Assembly (NCBI GenBank): GCA_002238565.1
Contig: MPMP01000048.1
Span: 1 to 37,233 of the forward strand
Direction: 5' to 3'
DNA: 37,233 bases
Source: Albidovulum sp. bin36
Lineage (GTDB): Bacteria > Pseudomonadota > Alphaproteobacteria > Rhodobacterales > Rhodobacteraceae
Positions 16,702-25,410 of this stretch are shown here, one piece after another; position 1 is the stretch's first letter; each line of letters opens with the position of its first letter. Below the pieces are notes generated by a model that was not told the DNA's origin, ran no database searches, and saw only the letters and a list, made by a program, of their open reading frames with translations. The position numbers and the translations under genes were made by a program.

Positions 16702-17553
16702 TCATCCAGTTTCTATGTCGCTGTTCGGGTCCGCGCCCCATTCCGACCAGGAGCCGTCGTAGACGGCATGTCGCCCGTGGCCAAGCAATTCCAGAGCCAG
16801 GTCAATGATCGCCGCGGTTACGCCGGACCCGCAGGTCGAAATGACGGGCCGGCCCAGCGACACCCCGGCTTCGGCGAATGCGCTTTTCAGTTCCGGCCTC
16901 GAGCGAAGAGTACCGTCGCCGTTAAGCAGGGATCCGAAAAAAAGGTTCAAAGAGCCTGGAATGTGGCCCGCCCTAAGTCCGGGCCTCGGCTCGGGCTCTT
17001 CGCCGCGAAAGCGAGCAGGAGATCTTGCATCAACGATCTGAGCGGAGCCTTCGAGCAGCGCCGTTCGAACCTGCGCCGCGGTTTTGACCAGGTGTTCCTG
17101 CCTCCGCACGGTAACGTGTCGAGCTTTCGCGACCGGCGGCAGATCTTCGACCGGTCGCCCTTCCGCCCGCCATTTCGGGAATCCTCCGTCCAGAATCGCG
17201 ACATCGCGAAAGCCCATCAGCCGAAACAGCCACCAGACTCGCGCGGCCGAGAATAGACCGGCGCCGTCGTAGACGACAACCTGGTGGCCATCGCCGATGC
17301 CCATGGATCGAACGCGTGAAGCAAATTTTTCCGACGGCGGCACCATGTGGGGAAGGCCGCACTCCGTATCCGCTATTTCGTCGATGTCGAAAAACCGCGC
17401 CCCCGGTATGTGCGCGGCACGGTATTCGGCCATCGGGTCGCGCCTGGCGTCGGGCAAGTACCAGGACGCATCGAGAACCCGCATGTCGGGGTCGCGCAGA
17501 TGCGCCGCCAGCCAGCTTGTAGAAACGACGGTTGTAGGATCTTCGTATGCCAT
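16702..17553 (-). CDS. sseA: 3-mercaptopyruvate sulfurtransferase
   Basis: A 283-residue protein with two rhodanese domains (about 1-145 and 155-283). I chose the ATG at 17553 because TTVVSTSWLAAHL is where family members begin; the longer frame to 17661 looks non-coding. The catalytic Cys241 lies in STCGSGVTA, and CGSGVTA is the loop of mercaptopyruvate-type rather than thiosulfate-type enzymes. VVVYDGAGLFSAARVWW and ILDGGFPKW are also typical. It transfers sulfur from 3-mercaptopyruvate to acceptors such as cyanide or thiols, in cysteine breakdown. It stands divergent from the RhuM-Fic gene. Confidence 0.92.
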   Translation of the reverse strand: MAYEDPTTVVSTSWLAAHLRDPDMRVLDASWYLPDARRDPMAEYRAAHIPGARFFDIDEIADTECGLPHMVPPSEKFASRVRSMGIGDGHQVVVYDGAGLFSAARVWWLFRLMGFRDVAILDGGFPKWRAEGRPVEDLPPVAKARHVTVRRQEHLVKTAAQVRTALLEGSAQIVDARSPARFRGEEPEPRPGLRAGHIPGSLNLFFGSLLNGDGTLRSRPELKSAFAEAGVSLGRPVISTCGSGVTAAIIDLALELLGHGRHAVYDGSWSEWGADPNSDIETG

Positions 17554-18099
17554 GAATTGCGCTCGTTTCGCGAAATCCGCAAGTAGCTCGCCGACACGTT
17601 CTCGCTTCCGAGCATCGCCGCCGAGCATTTCGCAAGTAGCGGACGCGGTCGGAGTATGCAAGGCTTATCAAGTTTATATCGGCGCATCCATAGCCGGAGC
17701 GCGTCGGGGGCGATTGCGCGATTGACCCGGCGTACGAGTAGGATTAGAAATCGGACTCGGCTCGGTCGGCGGTTTCGGCGAACCGATCAAGGACGATCAG
17801 GGCGGCCAGCGCGCGAGCGAAGAAGACGGAGGTCGTCGAGCGCGCGGCGCGTATCGGGAAACAGGCGGACTAGGCGGCAGGGGTCGCCGCGTTCGCCACC
17901 GTCGCGGAGGCTCTCGCGCGGGGCGAGGACGTTTCCATTGAGGGGGATCGGCCGGTTTTTCAGGACCGAACCGCGGCGTTTCGTTAAAGGCCGGCAAGGC
18001 GCTGAAGGACGCGCCGATAGATTGACGGAGGCCGGAAGGCGGGCTCGATGGTGGCGGTATGCTGCGGCACCGCCGGCGCTCGATGAAGCATGGAATCAG
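17554..18099. other. Divergent intergenic region, no gene recognised
   Basis: About 545 bases between the divergent sseA and RhuM-Fic genes. It must contain promoters for both. A long frame runs through it ahead of the RhuM-Fic start, but its product is Arg-rich and unlike any family, so I regard it as chance in GC-rich DNA. Confidence 0.5.
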
Positions 18100-19107
18100 A
18101 TGAACGACGAAGCGCCGGATAACGTCGCCGGCGGCGAGATCGAGGTGTACGAGGATGCCGACGGCGAGGTGCGCGTGGACGTTCGCCTCGACCGGGAGAC
18201 GATCTGGCTGACCCGGCGGCAGATGGCGCAGGTGTTCGATAGCACGCCCGAGAACGTTCTGATGCACCTGCGCAACATATTCGCCAGCGGAGAGTTGGAG
18301 GCGGAGGCAACCGCTAAGGAATTCTTAGCGGTTCGAACCGAGGGCAGGCGCAGGGTCCGGCGCAGACTGAAGCACTATAATCTCGACGCCATCATATCGG
18401 TTGGCTACCGCGTCAATACCAGGCGCGGCGTGCGTTTCCGCCAATGGGCCACCCGCGCCCTGCGCGGCCACCTGGTTCGCGGCTTCACGGCGAACGAGCG
18501 CCGACTGGCCGAGCGCGGCCTGCGGGAAGCGAGGGAGACTTTCGATCTGCTGGCGCGGACGCTTCGCAATCAGTCCATGGTGGGCGAAACCGGGCAGGCG
18601 GTGCCGGACCTCATCGCGGGCTACGCCGAAACATGGCGCCTGCTGCTGGAATACGACGAGGACCGGCTGGCGGCAACGCCCGGCACGGGGCCGTCGTCGG
18701 GCGTGCTCGATCACGACCGGGCGGTCGCCGCGATCGCGGAGTTCCGACGCGATCTTATGGCGCGCAAACAGGCATCTTCCCTTTTCGGCAATCCACGCGG
18801 CGATGCCCTCGCCGCCATCCTGGGCAGCGTCGAGCAGACCATGTTCGGCGAACCACTCTACCGAAGCCGAGAAGAGAAGGCGGCGCATCTGCTGTATTTC
18901 CTGGTCAAGGACCATCCCTTCACCGACGGCAACAAGCGTATCGGGTCGCTGCTGTTTCTGCTCTACCTGAAGCAGGAGGGAATCGATCACGGGCTCAATC
19001 CGCAGGCTTTGACGGCGCTAACTCTGCTGGTCGCCGAAAGTGCGCCCGCCGGCAAAAGCCTCATGATCCGGTTGATCGTCAACCTTATAGCAGGATCTTC
19101 CGAATAA
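18100..19107 (+). CDS. RhuM-Fic fusion protein
   Basis: From the ATG at 18100 the product is 335 residues. Residues 10-130 match the RhuM family named from a Salmonella pathogenicity-island protein: IWLTRRQMAQVFDSTPENV (a helix-turn-helix), then YNLDAIISVGYRVNTRRGVR. Residues 235-335 form a Fic/Doc fold with HPFTDGNKRIGSLLF at 272-286. Fic enzymes transfer AMP or other phosphate groups to proteins; the motif here has the catalytic His and the first Arg but no second Arg, more like Doc (a kinase toxin). RhuM-Fic fusions occur as stand-alone genes, usually in accessory DNA. No antitoxin gene is visible beside it. A hairpin-like sequence at about 19229-19261 may end its transcript. Confidence 0.85.
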   Translation: MNDEAPDNVAGGEIEVYEDADGEVRVDVRLDRETIWLTRRQMAQVFDSTPENVLMHLRNIFASGELEAEATAKEFLAVRTEGRRRVRRRLKHYNLDAIISVGYRVNTRRGVRFRQWATRALRGHLVRGFTANERRLAERGLREARETFDLLARTLRNQSMVGETGQAVPDLIAGYAETWRLLLEYDEDRLAATPGTGPSSGVLDHDRAVAAIAEFRRDLMARKQASSLFGNPRGDALAAILGSVEQTMFGEPLYRSREEKAAHLLYFLVKDHPFTDGNKRIGSLLFLLYLKQEGIDHGLNPQALTALTLLVAESAPAGKSLMIRLIVNLIAGSSE

Positions 19108-20005
19108 ACGCTGGCGAATCTCCGCAATCGGAATGTCGAAAGGACGTGGACCGCAATGAGGAGGGCGACCCGCCCGACGGATATCCGAGCCGTGTCGCTA
19201 TAAAGATGCGCACTGTGAACGGTTGTCTCGACCGGGCAGCCGACGGATGATCGGCAGCCTGCCCGCCTCGTATGTTCAAAGAATCAAAAACGAATCAGGA
19301 GGTGGCTGTGGAAGAGTTGGGCGCGGCGAAGATTGCGCGCGCTCATTGCTAAGTCGCGTCGTCGGTATCGAAACCTGTTAACAGGTTCTCCGCGATTCTT
19401 CCGGCGATCCTTGACGCGCGTTCAGGATCGAGTCGCGGGCCGGATGCTCATAGGGCGCGGTAGCCTGCACTCATATGTGCCAAGCAGCTTCACGATCATC
19501 GCACGGAATTTGTCCTGGACCAGCGCCCTGGACGCATGCGAAAGACGAACGCTGCCAAACTTCCGGGCCGAAACCTTGTCGATGCCCTCGAACGCCACAT
19601 ACTCGGGAATGCGCGCGGCCCTGGCTACGGCCGCCTGCGCCGCGACGATCGCGGCAGCGTTTCATTGGCGACACCCGCTCAAGCGGATTCGGCAAGTCGC
19701 CGGCAAAGTGCCCCCTGGCCAGTAAGGTTAACTCGAAAAGCGCGGTTGTTAACGGCCCGAAGTTCAATGCGAATGGCACATGAAGTCGGTCTTCCGGCGG
19801 GCAGCGCCCTGAGACCGGCCCTCGCGAACGATCCAGGCTAGTCAGACGGTCAATCGCGCTGGCTCCCTATTACTCTCTCGCCTGCGTCCCATGCTGCACG
19901 CGTCGGCGCTTCGTCGGAAATTTGCGGCCGCTGCCACGCAAGCGCTAAATTCGGGAAAGGCACCCTGCTCGATATGGTCGCCAAACCTTACGATTGGAAC
20001 AACTT
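19108..20005. other. Gene-poor region between RhuM-Fic and AAA/PD-DEXK gene
   Basis: About 900 bases without a convincing gene. It holds a hairpin-like sequence soon after the RhuM-Fic gene (arms CGGGCAG and CTGCCCG near 19229-19261) and a perfect 16-base palindrome at 19372-19387. On the minus strand near 19440-19650 one frame reads IPEYVAFEGIDKVSARKFGS, which looks coding but ends quickly, so it may be a gene remnant that I cannot name. Confidence 0.5.
19372..19387. repeat. Perfect 16-bp palindrome
   Basis: AACCTGTTAACAGGTT is its own reverse complement. It lies in non-coding DNA between two accessory genes, where a regulator or recombinase could bind. No gene is close enough to assign it. 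Confidence 0.6.
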
Positions 20006-21568
20006 ATGAATCGCCGCCTTCTTCCGATCGGGATACAGGACTTCCGGACGATCCGGGAGCAGGGATTCTACTACGTCGACAAGACGCCTCTCGTCCGGCG
20101 GCTTGTTGCCGAGGGACGATTCTATTTCCTGTCCCGGCCGCGCAGGTTCGGCAAGAGCCTCCTGCTCGATACGCTTCGGTCGCTGTTCGAGTGCCGCGAG
20201 GAGCTGTTCCGGGGCTTGGACATTCACAAGCACTGGGACTGGTCGGCGGCCCATCCGGTGTTGCGGCTGAGCTTCGGCGGGAAGTACAATGATCCGGAAG
20301 ACCTCGAGCGCAGCATCCTCGCGCAGTTGGATGTGATCGAGCGAAATTCCGGTCTCCGGAGCGCATCGTTCCGAACCGGGCCGGAGCGCCTGTGGGATCT
20401 TCTTGATCGTCTTCACCGTTCCGCCGGACGGCAAGTGGTCGTGCTGGTGGATGAGTACGACAAGCCGATTCTCGACGTGCTTCACGATCCGGAACTTGCG
20501 ATCGCCAACCGGGACTACCTGCGCGGGTTCTACGGGATCATCAAGGATGCCGCCGAACATGTCCGCTTCGTCTTCGTCACCGGCGTTAGCATGTTCTCGA
20601 AAGCCGGCCTGTTTTCGGGCCTCAACAACCTAAGGGACATCAGCCTGGACCCGCGCTACGCCACGATCTGCGGCTACACGGAGGATGACATCGACCGGGT
20701 CTTCGGGCCGGAGCTTGACGGGCTGGACCGGGAGGAGATCCGGATCTGGTACAAAGGCTATCACTGGCGGGGCGGGGAGCGCGTCTACAATCCCTACGAC
20801 CTGCTCCTGCTGTTCGACAGCAGGGAATTCCGTCCCTACTGGTTCGAGACCGGCTCCCCGTCCTTCCTGTTCCGGATGCTGATGGAGAAGTCCGTCAGCC
20901 CGATGGAGATTGAGAACCGGATGGCGGACATGTCTCTCGTGTCTAAATTCGACGTGAATGACATCGGGATCGAGGCGCTCCTGTTCCAGACCGGCTACCT
21001 GACGATAGCGGAAGAGCGGAAGGAGGGGTTCAGGACCTTCTGCCGTCTGGACTATCCCAATCTCGAGGTGCGGCTTGCGCTCAACGATGAACTGCTCGCG
21101 TACCTAGGGAAAGCCGGCATGGAGAAGCTGGACGAGGGACGCGCGCTCCGCGCGCATCTCGAGGCGAACGATTTCGAAAAGTTCGGCGACCGGCTCCGCT
21201 CCTACATTTCGGGGATACCCTACCAATGGCACGCGAGCGGCGATCTCGCCCGCTACGAGGCGTGGTACGCGAGCCTCCTGCATATGTGCTTTCGCGCCAT
21301 CGGCGTGGACCTGAGGGTGGAGGACGCTTCGAGCCGCGGCCGCGCGGACATGGTGGCGCTGACGGGCGGGCAGGTGTTCGTGCTGGAGTTCAAGATGGCG
21401 GAGGGCGAAGGCGACGCAAACATCGCGCTCGATGCGGCAATCGCCCAGATGCGCGACCGGGGCTATGCGGAGAAGTACCGCGACCGCGGCGAGCCGATCC
21501 ACCTGATAGGCGTGGCGTGCGGACGCGAGGCGAGGAATCTTCTCGAGATCAGGGCCGTGCCTGCCTGA
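20006..21568 (+). CDS. AAA-ATPase-like / PD-(D/E)XK nuclease-superfamily protein
   Basis: A 520-residue protein that starts at the ATG at 20006; the TTG at 19994 is less likely. It begins LLPIGIQDFRTIREQGFYYV, with the sequence SRPRRFGKSLLLDTL (about 43-57) as an atypical P-loop and VVVLVDEYDKPILD (144-157) as Walker B. This is the AAA-ATPase-like family. The C-terminal 80 residues have GRADMVALTGGQVFVLEFKM with Asp448, Glu461 and Lys463, and Gln481 later, a PD-(D/E)XK nuclease-like site. Such proteins are common and often present in many copies in genomes rich in mobile DNA. Their role is not well established; proposals include defence or transposon domestication. Nothing adjacent explains it. 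Confidence 0.85.
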   Translation: MNRRLLPIGIQDFRTIREQGFYYVDKTPLVRRLVAEGRFYFLSRPRRFGKSLLLDTLRSLFECREELFRGLDIHKHWDWSAAHPVLRLSFGGKYNDPEDLERSILAQLDVIERNSGLRSASFRTGPERLWDLLDRLHRSAGRQVVVLVDEYDKPILDVLHDPELAIANRDYLRGFYGIIKDAAEHVRFVFVTGVSMFSKAGLFSGLNNLRDISLDPRYATICGYTEDDIDRVFGPELDGLDREEIRIWYKGYHWRGGERVYNPYDLLLLFDSREFRPYWFETGSPSFLFRMLMEKSVSPMEIENRMADMSLVSKFDVNDIGIEALLFQTGYLTIAEERKEGFRTFCRLDYPNLEVRLALNDELLAYLGKAGMEKLDEGRALRAHLEANDFEKFGDRLRSYISGIPYQWHASGDLARYEAWYASLLHMCFRAIGVDLRVEDASSRGRADMVALTGGQVFVLEFKMAEGEGDANIALDAAIAQMRDRGYAEKYRDRGEPIHLIGVACGREARNLLEIRAVPA

Positions 21569-22339
21569 GGCGGTATGCTGCAGCGGCTGCGCACCGGGTT
21601 GCGCATATCGAGGCAGATGCTACCGAATCGCGGTGCGAATGCGAGGCGCTTTGTACAGGGTTTGAATCGTGCGCCATTTCGGCGGAGCCATTTTTCGGGG
21701 TCGTTTGCGGGAAAGAGGTGAATTTCTGCGCTTGGGGCATTTGCCATTTGAAATCGCTGATCAAGTTGATGCGTTGTCAAACGAGCGGCGAGAAATGCAT
21801 CGGAAGTTCGGCCCGAACCGACAGTCCTGCGCGTCGCCTTTCACGGATGGCTCGGCCGAATTCGATCGCGTTCATTGGATGATGACGGCCGTCTGTCGCC
21901 AAGTTGAGGCCAGCCATGCGGCAATGCTGTTTTCGATCGACCGACTCGCCATCTTGGGTCGACGTTCATTCGGCTAGTTTACGCGCCTTCCGTCGGGCGG
22001 CAATTGCCGCTTCCGCGAATTTCGCTCAATTCGCCGGCCCGTCGAAAATGATTTGGATAGCGGACATTTTTTAGGGAGCTCCGATTGATTCGTTAAGCGC
22101 GCAGAGCATTCCATCCAAGAACAAGAATTCAAATGAAGCGACTCAAATCGGCGCTCTTAAATCGACACATTCGGTCAACGAACCATGTGCTCGCTGCAGC
22201 CTGGAAACTCCCGTAAGCAGACGCTCGCTACGGATTGCTTCGAAGGGCCGAGCCGATTCCGATCATTGCATTGACAACTATCGGCCAGCCATTTCAACTC
22301 GGGCAATGTTCAAACTGGAAGTCACTGGAAAATCAAGCG
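21569..22339. other. Non-coding region ahead of the FAD/amidase cluster
   Basis: About 770 bases with lower GC than the flanking genes. I see no gene on either strand. It holds a perfect 14-base palindrome, GCGGCAATTGCCGC at 21997-22010, and a second TTGACA at 22271 with a poor -10 (TCAACT after 17 bases). Its size and base composition suit a regulatory region or decayed DNA. Confidence 0.5.
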
Positions 22340-22368
22340 TTGACACGGAAGGCTCGGCGCACTCTTAT
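22340..22368 (+). promoter_or_regulatory. Sigma-70-type promoter for the FAD/amidase cluster
   Basis: A consensus -35 TTGACA (22340-22345) is followed after exactly 17 bases by TCTTAT (22363-22368), four of six matches to the -10. Transcription would begin about 20 bases before the TTG start at 22395, with GGAGAG at 22385 as ribosome-binding site. Confidence 0.55.
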
Positions 22369-22394
22369 GAGCCTTTGGCCTTGCGGAGAGCGAG

Positions 22395-23975
22395 TTGGCA
22401 GAACGTGATTTCGACGTGGTTATCGCCGGAGGCGGGCACAACGGCCTCGCCTGCGGCGCGTGGCTGGCTCGCGCCGGCCTCGACGTATGCGTTGTCGAGC
22501 GAAATCCATGGATCGGCGGCGGGTGCGTTACGCGCGAAGTAACCGAGCCGGGCTTCAAGCACGATCTTTTCGGATCGTCCCATGTCTGGGTTCACGCGAA
22601 CCCGGATTTTCGCGAGCTGCTTCCGGAATTGGAAAGGCACGGCCTGGAATACATTTGGGAAACCGACCACATTACCGGCCACCCGAGTCGCCATGGCGAC
22701 GGAATCGTCATCTACAAGGACGTAGACCGAACCTGCGACGGCATCGCGAAGTATTCGGCGCGGGACGCGAACCGCTACCGGCAAATCTACGATAGCTGGC
22801 ACGAGATCCGAGACGGGTTCATCAAGGGCATGTTTTCGCCGCCGGCCAAGCCGGGCGCCCTGCCCTCGCTGCTCCAGACAAGCTACGAGGGACTGCTCAA
22901 GCTCAAGGAATACAACCTATCGTCGCGGCAGTTCGTTCTGCAGAATTTCGAAAGTGAAATGGTTCGCGCTTCGATTCTCGGATGGGCGCTCGCGCCGCAG
23001 ATTTTTCCGGATACCGAGTGCGCCGGGCAGTCGTTCTACATACTCATCCCCGGCATCCACACCTACGGCGCCGCCATCCCGAAAGGCGGGTCGATGATGC
23101 TGCCGACTTCTATGGCGAGTTGCATAGAGGAGCGCGGCGGCAAGGTTTTGACGGAAACGCCCATCGACCGGTTCATCCTGGACGGCGACGGTTCGTGCGC
23201 GGGCGTGCGTACCGAAAGCGGCCGCGAAATAACGGCGAAATTGGCGGTCGTTACCGGACTCGGCATTAAAGTCTCCTTCCTGGACTGCATGGATCCCGAC
23301 GACCTGCACCCCGCGTTCCTAGAGGCCTGCAGGAATTTTTCCTACGGTTCGGTCTCGATCGCTCGCGCGCACTTCGCGCTTCACGAGCTGCCCGACTACA
23401 GGAACGGCGACGACATGAACGCATGCGCCTTTCACCGGATTTTCGGAAGCATGCACGATATCGACGTCCAGTACGGAGAAATCATGATGGGCAAGGCGCC
23501 TTCCAATCCGTTCCTCTGGTCCGCCGGATGGACCAAGCTCGATCCATCCCGGGCGCCGGAGGGGAAGCATACCCTGATTCTGGACACATTCGTCCCCGCG
23601 AGGCTTGCGGGCGGGCCCGGCTGGAACGAATGCATCGACGAGTATGTGGAGAATGTCCTTCTCCCTCAGCTTCGCCGCCACGCCCCGAACATGGGCCCGG
23701 ACAACATAATAGCGTCCTACAACGAAACCGGCGTCAGCCTGGAGGAAGCCAATCCGGCCTTCGTTTCAGGCAACACCACCGGCGGCGAAAGGCTTCTGTC
23801 GCAAATGGGATACATGCGCCCGCTGCCGGGATTCTCGCAGTACAAATCTCCCGTTCCCAAGCTATACATGACCGGGCCAAGCTGCCATCCGGGCGGCGGG
23901 ATAACGGCGATGGGGACAATAACCGCAAACGTCATGCTCCGGGATTTCGGCATGCCGCACCGCTCCTTCAATTGA
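22395..23975 (+). CDS. FAD-dependent oxidoreductase, phytoene dehydrogenase-like
   Basis: I place the start at TTG 22395, since GGAGAG lies five bases upstream and the dinucleotide-binding strand follows at once. The 526-residue protein has an FAD Rossmann motif GGGHNGLACGAWLARAG (12-28), an acidic residue ending the second strand (VVERN), and the C-terminal FAD block of the family (YMTGPSCHPGGGITAMGTIT). It belongs to the COG1233 amine oxidase/phytoene dehydrogenase superfamily. Members desaturate or oxidise varied substrates, so the substrate cannot be inferred. It is the first gene after the promoter at 22340, and the next gene starts eight bases after its stop, so they form an operon. Confidence 0.85.
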   Translation: MAERDFDVVIAGGGHNGLACGAWLARAGLDVCVVERNPWIGGGCVTREVTEPGFKHDLFGSSHVWVHANPDFRELLPELERHGLEYIWETDHITGHPSRHGDGIVIYKDVDRTCDGIAKYSARDANRYRQIYDSWHEIRDGFIKGMFSPPAKPGALPSLLQTSYEGLLKLKEYNLSSRQFVLQNFESEMVRASILGWALAPQIFPDTECAGQSFYILIPGIHTYGAAIPKGGSMMLPTSMASCIEERGGKVLTETPIDRFILDGDGSCAGVRTESGREITAKLAVVTGLGIKVSFLDCMDPDDLHPAFLEACRNFSYGSVSIARAHFALHELPDYRNGDDMNACAFHRIFGSMHDIDVQYGEIMMGKAPSNPFLWSAGWTKLDPSRAPEGKHTLILDTFVPARLAGGPGWNECIDEYVENVLLPQLRRHAPNMGPDNIIASYNETGVSLEEANPAFVSGNTTGGERLLSQMGYMRPLPGFSQYKSPVPKLYMTGPSCHPGGGITAMGTITANVMLRDFGMPHRSFN

Positions 23976-23983
23976 GGTCAACC

Positions 23984-25132
23984 ATGAGTGAACCAGTCGA
24001 AAAATACACCGCCATAGTGATGCAGCCCCATGTCGAGGTGGCGACCGACCGAGCGGGCATCGAGAGCAATCTGAAGAGAGCCCTGGACCTCGTCGATTTT
24101 GGCGTCGGCTACTTCTGGGAAGTGCCCGTCCGCCTTGCGGTGTTTCCGGAGTATTTCCTTCAAGGCGTAACGACCCCGGGCAAGGGCGAGCACGGCCTCG
24201 AGGAATTCATGAAGAAGGCCATCTCCTTCGAAGACGACGCCGTTCAGGCGTTGATCGCGAAATGCCGGGAATACGGCATGTATATCGCGGGCGGCGGCCT
24301 TGTCGAAAAAACCGCGGAGTTTCCGGACCGCTGGTTCAACACGGCATTCATTCTCGGCCCCGGCGGCGTCGAACTGGTCTATCGCAAGTACAATGTTCCT
24401 GCATCCATCGGCCTGGGCACATCGCCCCACGACATGTGGGACGAATACAAGGCCGCGTTCGGCACCGACATAAAGGACCTGTTTCCGGTACTGGACACTC
24501 CGATCGGCAAGCTAGGCTGCATGACCTGCCATGACGGCGCGACGCCGGAAGTCAGCCGCGCGCTGGGATTCAACGGCGTCGAAGTCATCTGCCATCCTGT
24601 CGCTCTGCAGGAATTCGAGGGAGTCAGCGAGCCGTGGGATTTCTGGATGTTCTCGCGCCGCACGCGCGCCCACGACAACATGGCCTATCTGCTAGGCTCG
24701 AACTGGGGAACCGTCGACTACAAGTACTATCCCAAGGCGTTCTGTTCCGGCAACTCCTTTGCGATCGACTACACGGGAATGGTAATGCGCCACGCGCCGT
24801 ATCCGGAAGAGCAAGTTCTGGCCGCCGTCATCGACATCGAGGCGCTTCGCGAGCACCGGACGCGCATAAACCACAATATGTGGGTCGACGTTCGCACTGA
24901 GGCGTTCCGGCAGATCTACGAAAGCCCGATTTATCCGCCCAACCTGTTCCCGTCCGGCAATCCCCCGAAAAACTTGGCTCACAAGATGACCGGAGCCTAC
25001 GCTTCTATGGACGCGATGTACGAAAGAGGGCAGTTCGTCATGCCGTTCGACAAGCGCGGCATGAAGCATTCCGAATTGCTGAAGTCTCGAATTGCCGACG
25101 CCCAGGGGCGCGGCGCGCTTCGCAAGGACTAA
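23984..25132 (+). CDS. Nitrilase-superfamily amidase (carbon-nitrogen hydrolase)
   Basis: The ATG at 23984 follows GAGGT. The 382-residue product carries the nitrilase-superfamily triad: Glu56 (AVFPEYFLQG), Lys135 (LVYRKYNVP) and Cys182 (CMTCHDGATPE). The CHDG.TPE context is closer to aliphatic amidases and formamidases (CDDGNYPE) than to true nitrilases. Members cleave amides or C-N bonds to acid and ammonia. It is longer than most (about 300-350), with an extra C-terminal region from about residue 320. It lies directly between the FAD oxidoreductase and an 88-residue protein that starts four bases later. The pairing suggests that an FAD-dependent oxidation makes an amide or that an amide product is hydrolysed; that is inference. 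Confidence 0.87.
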   Translation: MSEPVEKYTAIVMQPHVEVATDRAGIESNLKRALDLVDFGVGYFWEVPVRLAVFPEYFLQGVTTPGKGEHGLEEFMKKAISFEDDAVQALIAKCREYGMYIAGGGLVEKTAEFPDRWFNTAFILGPGGVELVYRKYNVPASIGLGTSPHDMWDEYKAAFGTDIKDLFPVLDTPIGKLGCMTCHDGATPEVSRALGFNGVEVICHPVALQEFEGVSEPWDFWMFSRRTRAHDNMAYLLGSNWGTVDYKYYPKAFCSGNSFAIDYTGMVMRHAPYPEEQVLAAVIDIEALREHRTRINHNMWVDVRTEAFRQIYESPIYPPNLFPSGNPPKNLAHKMTGAYASMDAMYERGQFVMPFDKRGMKHSELLKSRIADAQGRGALRKD

Positions 25133-25136
25133 GCGC

Positions 25137-25403
25137 ATGTTGGTTGCAACGCCGATCGCCGACCTGGAAATCGAGGTGGACAGATTGTTCGTCGAGAACG
25201 GAACGCTGGTCATGACCAACGCCGCAACCGACGCCATGCCGGCGCGAACGGTCATGGGGCCGGCCGATATCCGCAAAATTCTCGGAGGGCTGCTCCGACC
25301 GAGAATCGTCTGGTTCGCGCTGTCGTGCCTGTTCCGGTCCGGGCCTCCGGCCCGCGGAGCGGGCGGCGCCGAGGAATTCCATCCAACCCCCAACCCCTGG
25401 TAG
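25137..25403 (+). CDS. Conserved-looking 88-residue protein, unknown
   Basis: The ATG at 25137 is four bases after the amidase TAA, with AAGGA about ten bases upstream; the stop at 25401-25403 is seven bases before the next gene. It reads MLVATPIADLEIEVDRLFVE, then NGTLVMTNAATDAMPARTVM, then a hydrophobic stretch RIVWFALSCLFR and a polar tail. I do not recognise a family. The spacing and the well-formed strand pattern (VDRLFVENGTLVMTN) argue for a real gene, perhaps a small subunit or chaperone for an enzyme of the operon. One hydrophobic segment at about residues 52-66 could touch a membrane. Confidence 0.65.
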   Translation: MLVATPIADLEIEVDRLFVENGTLVMTNAATDAMPARTVMGPADIRKILGGLLRPRIVWFALSCLFRSGPPARGAGGAEEFHPTPNPW

Positions 25404-25410
25404 GCTCCGA

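Noticed and set aside
17554..18099. Upstream extension of the RhuM-Fic gene
   Set aside because: The added residues are Arg-rich and disordered; RhuM homology starts near the ATG at 18100.
21655..21680. tRNA-like T-arm sequence (GGGTTTGAATC)
   Set aside because: No matching anticodon arm, D arm or acceptor pairing could be found around it.
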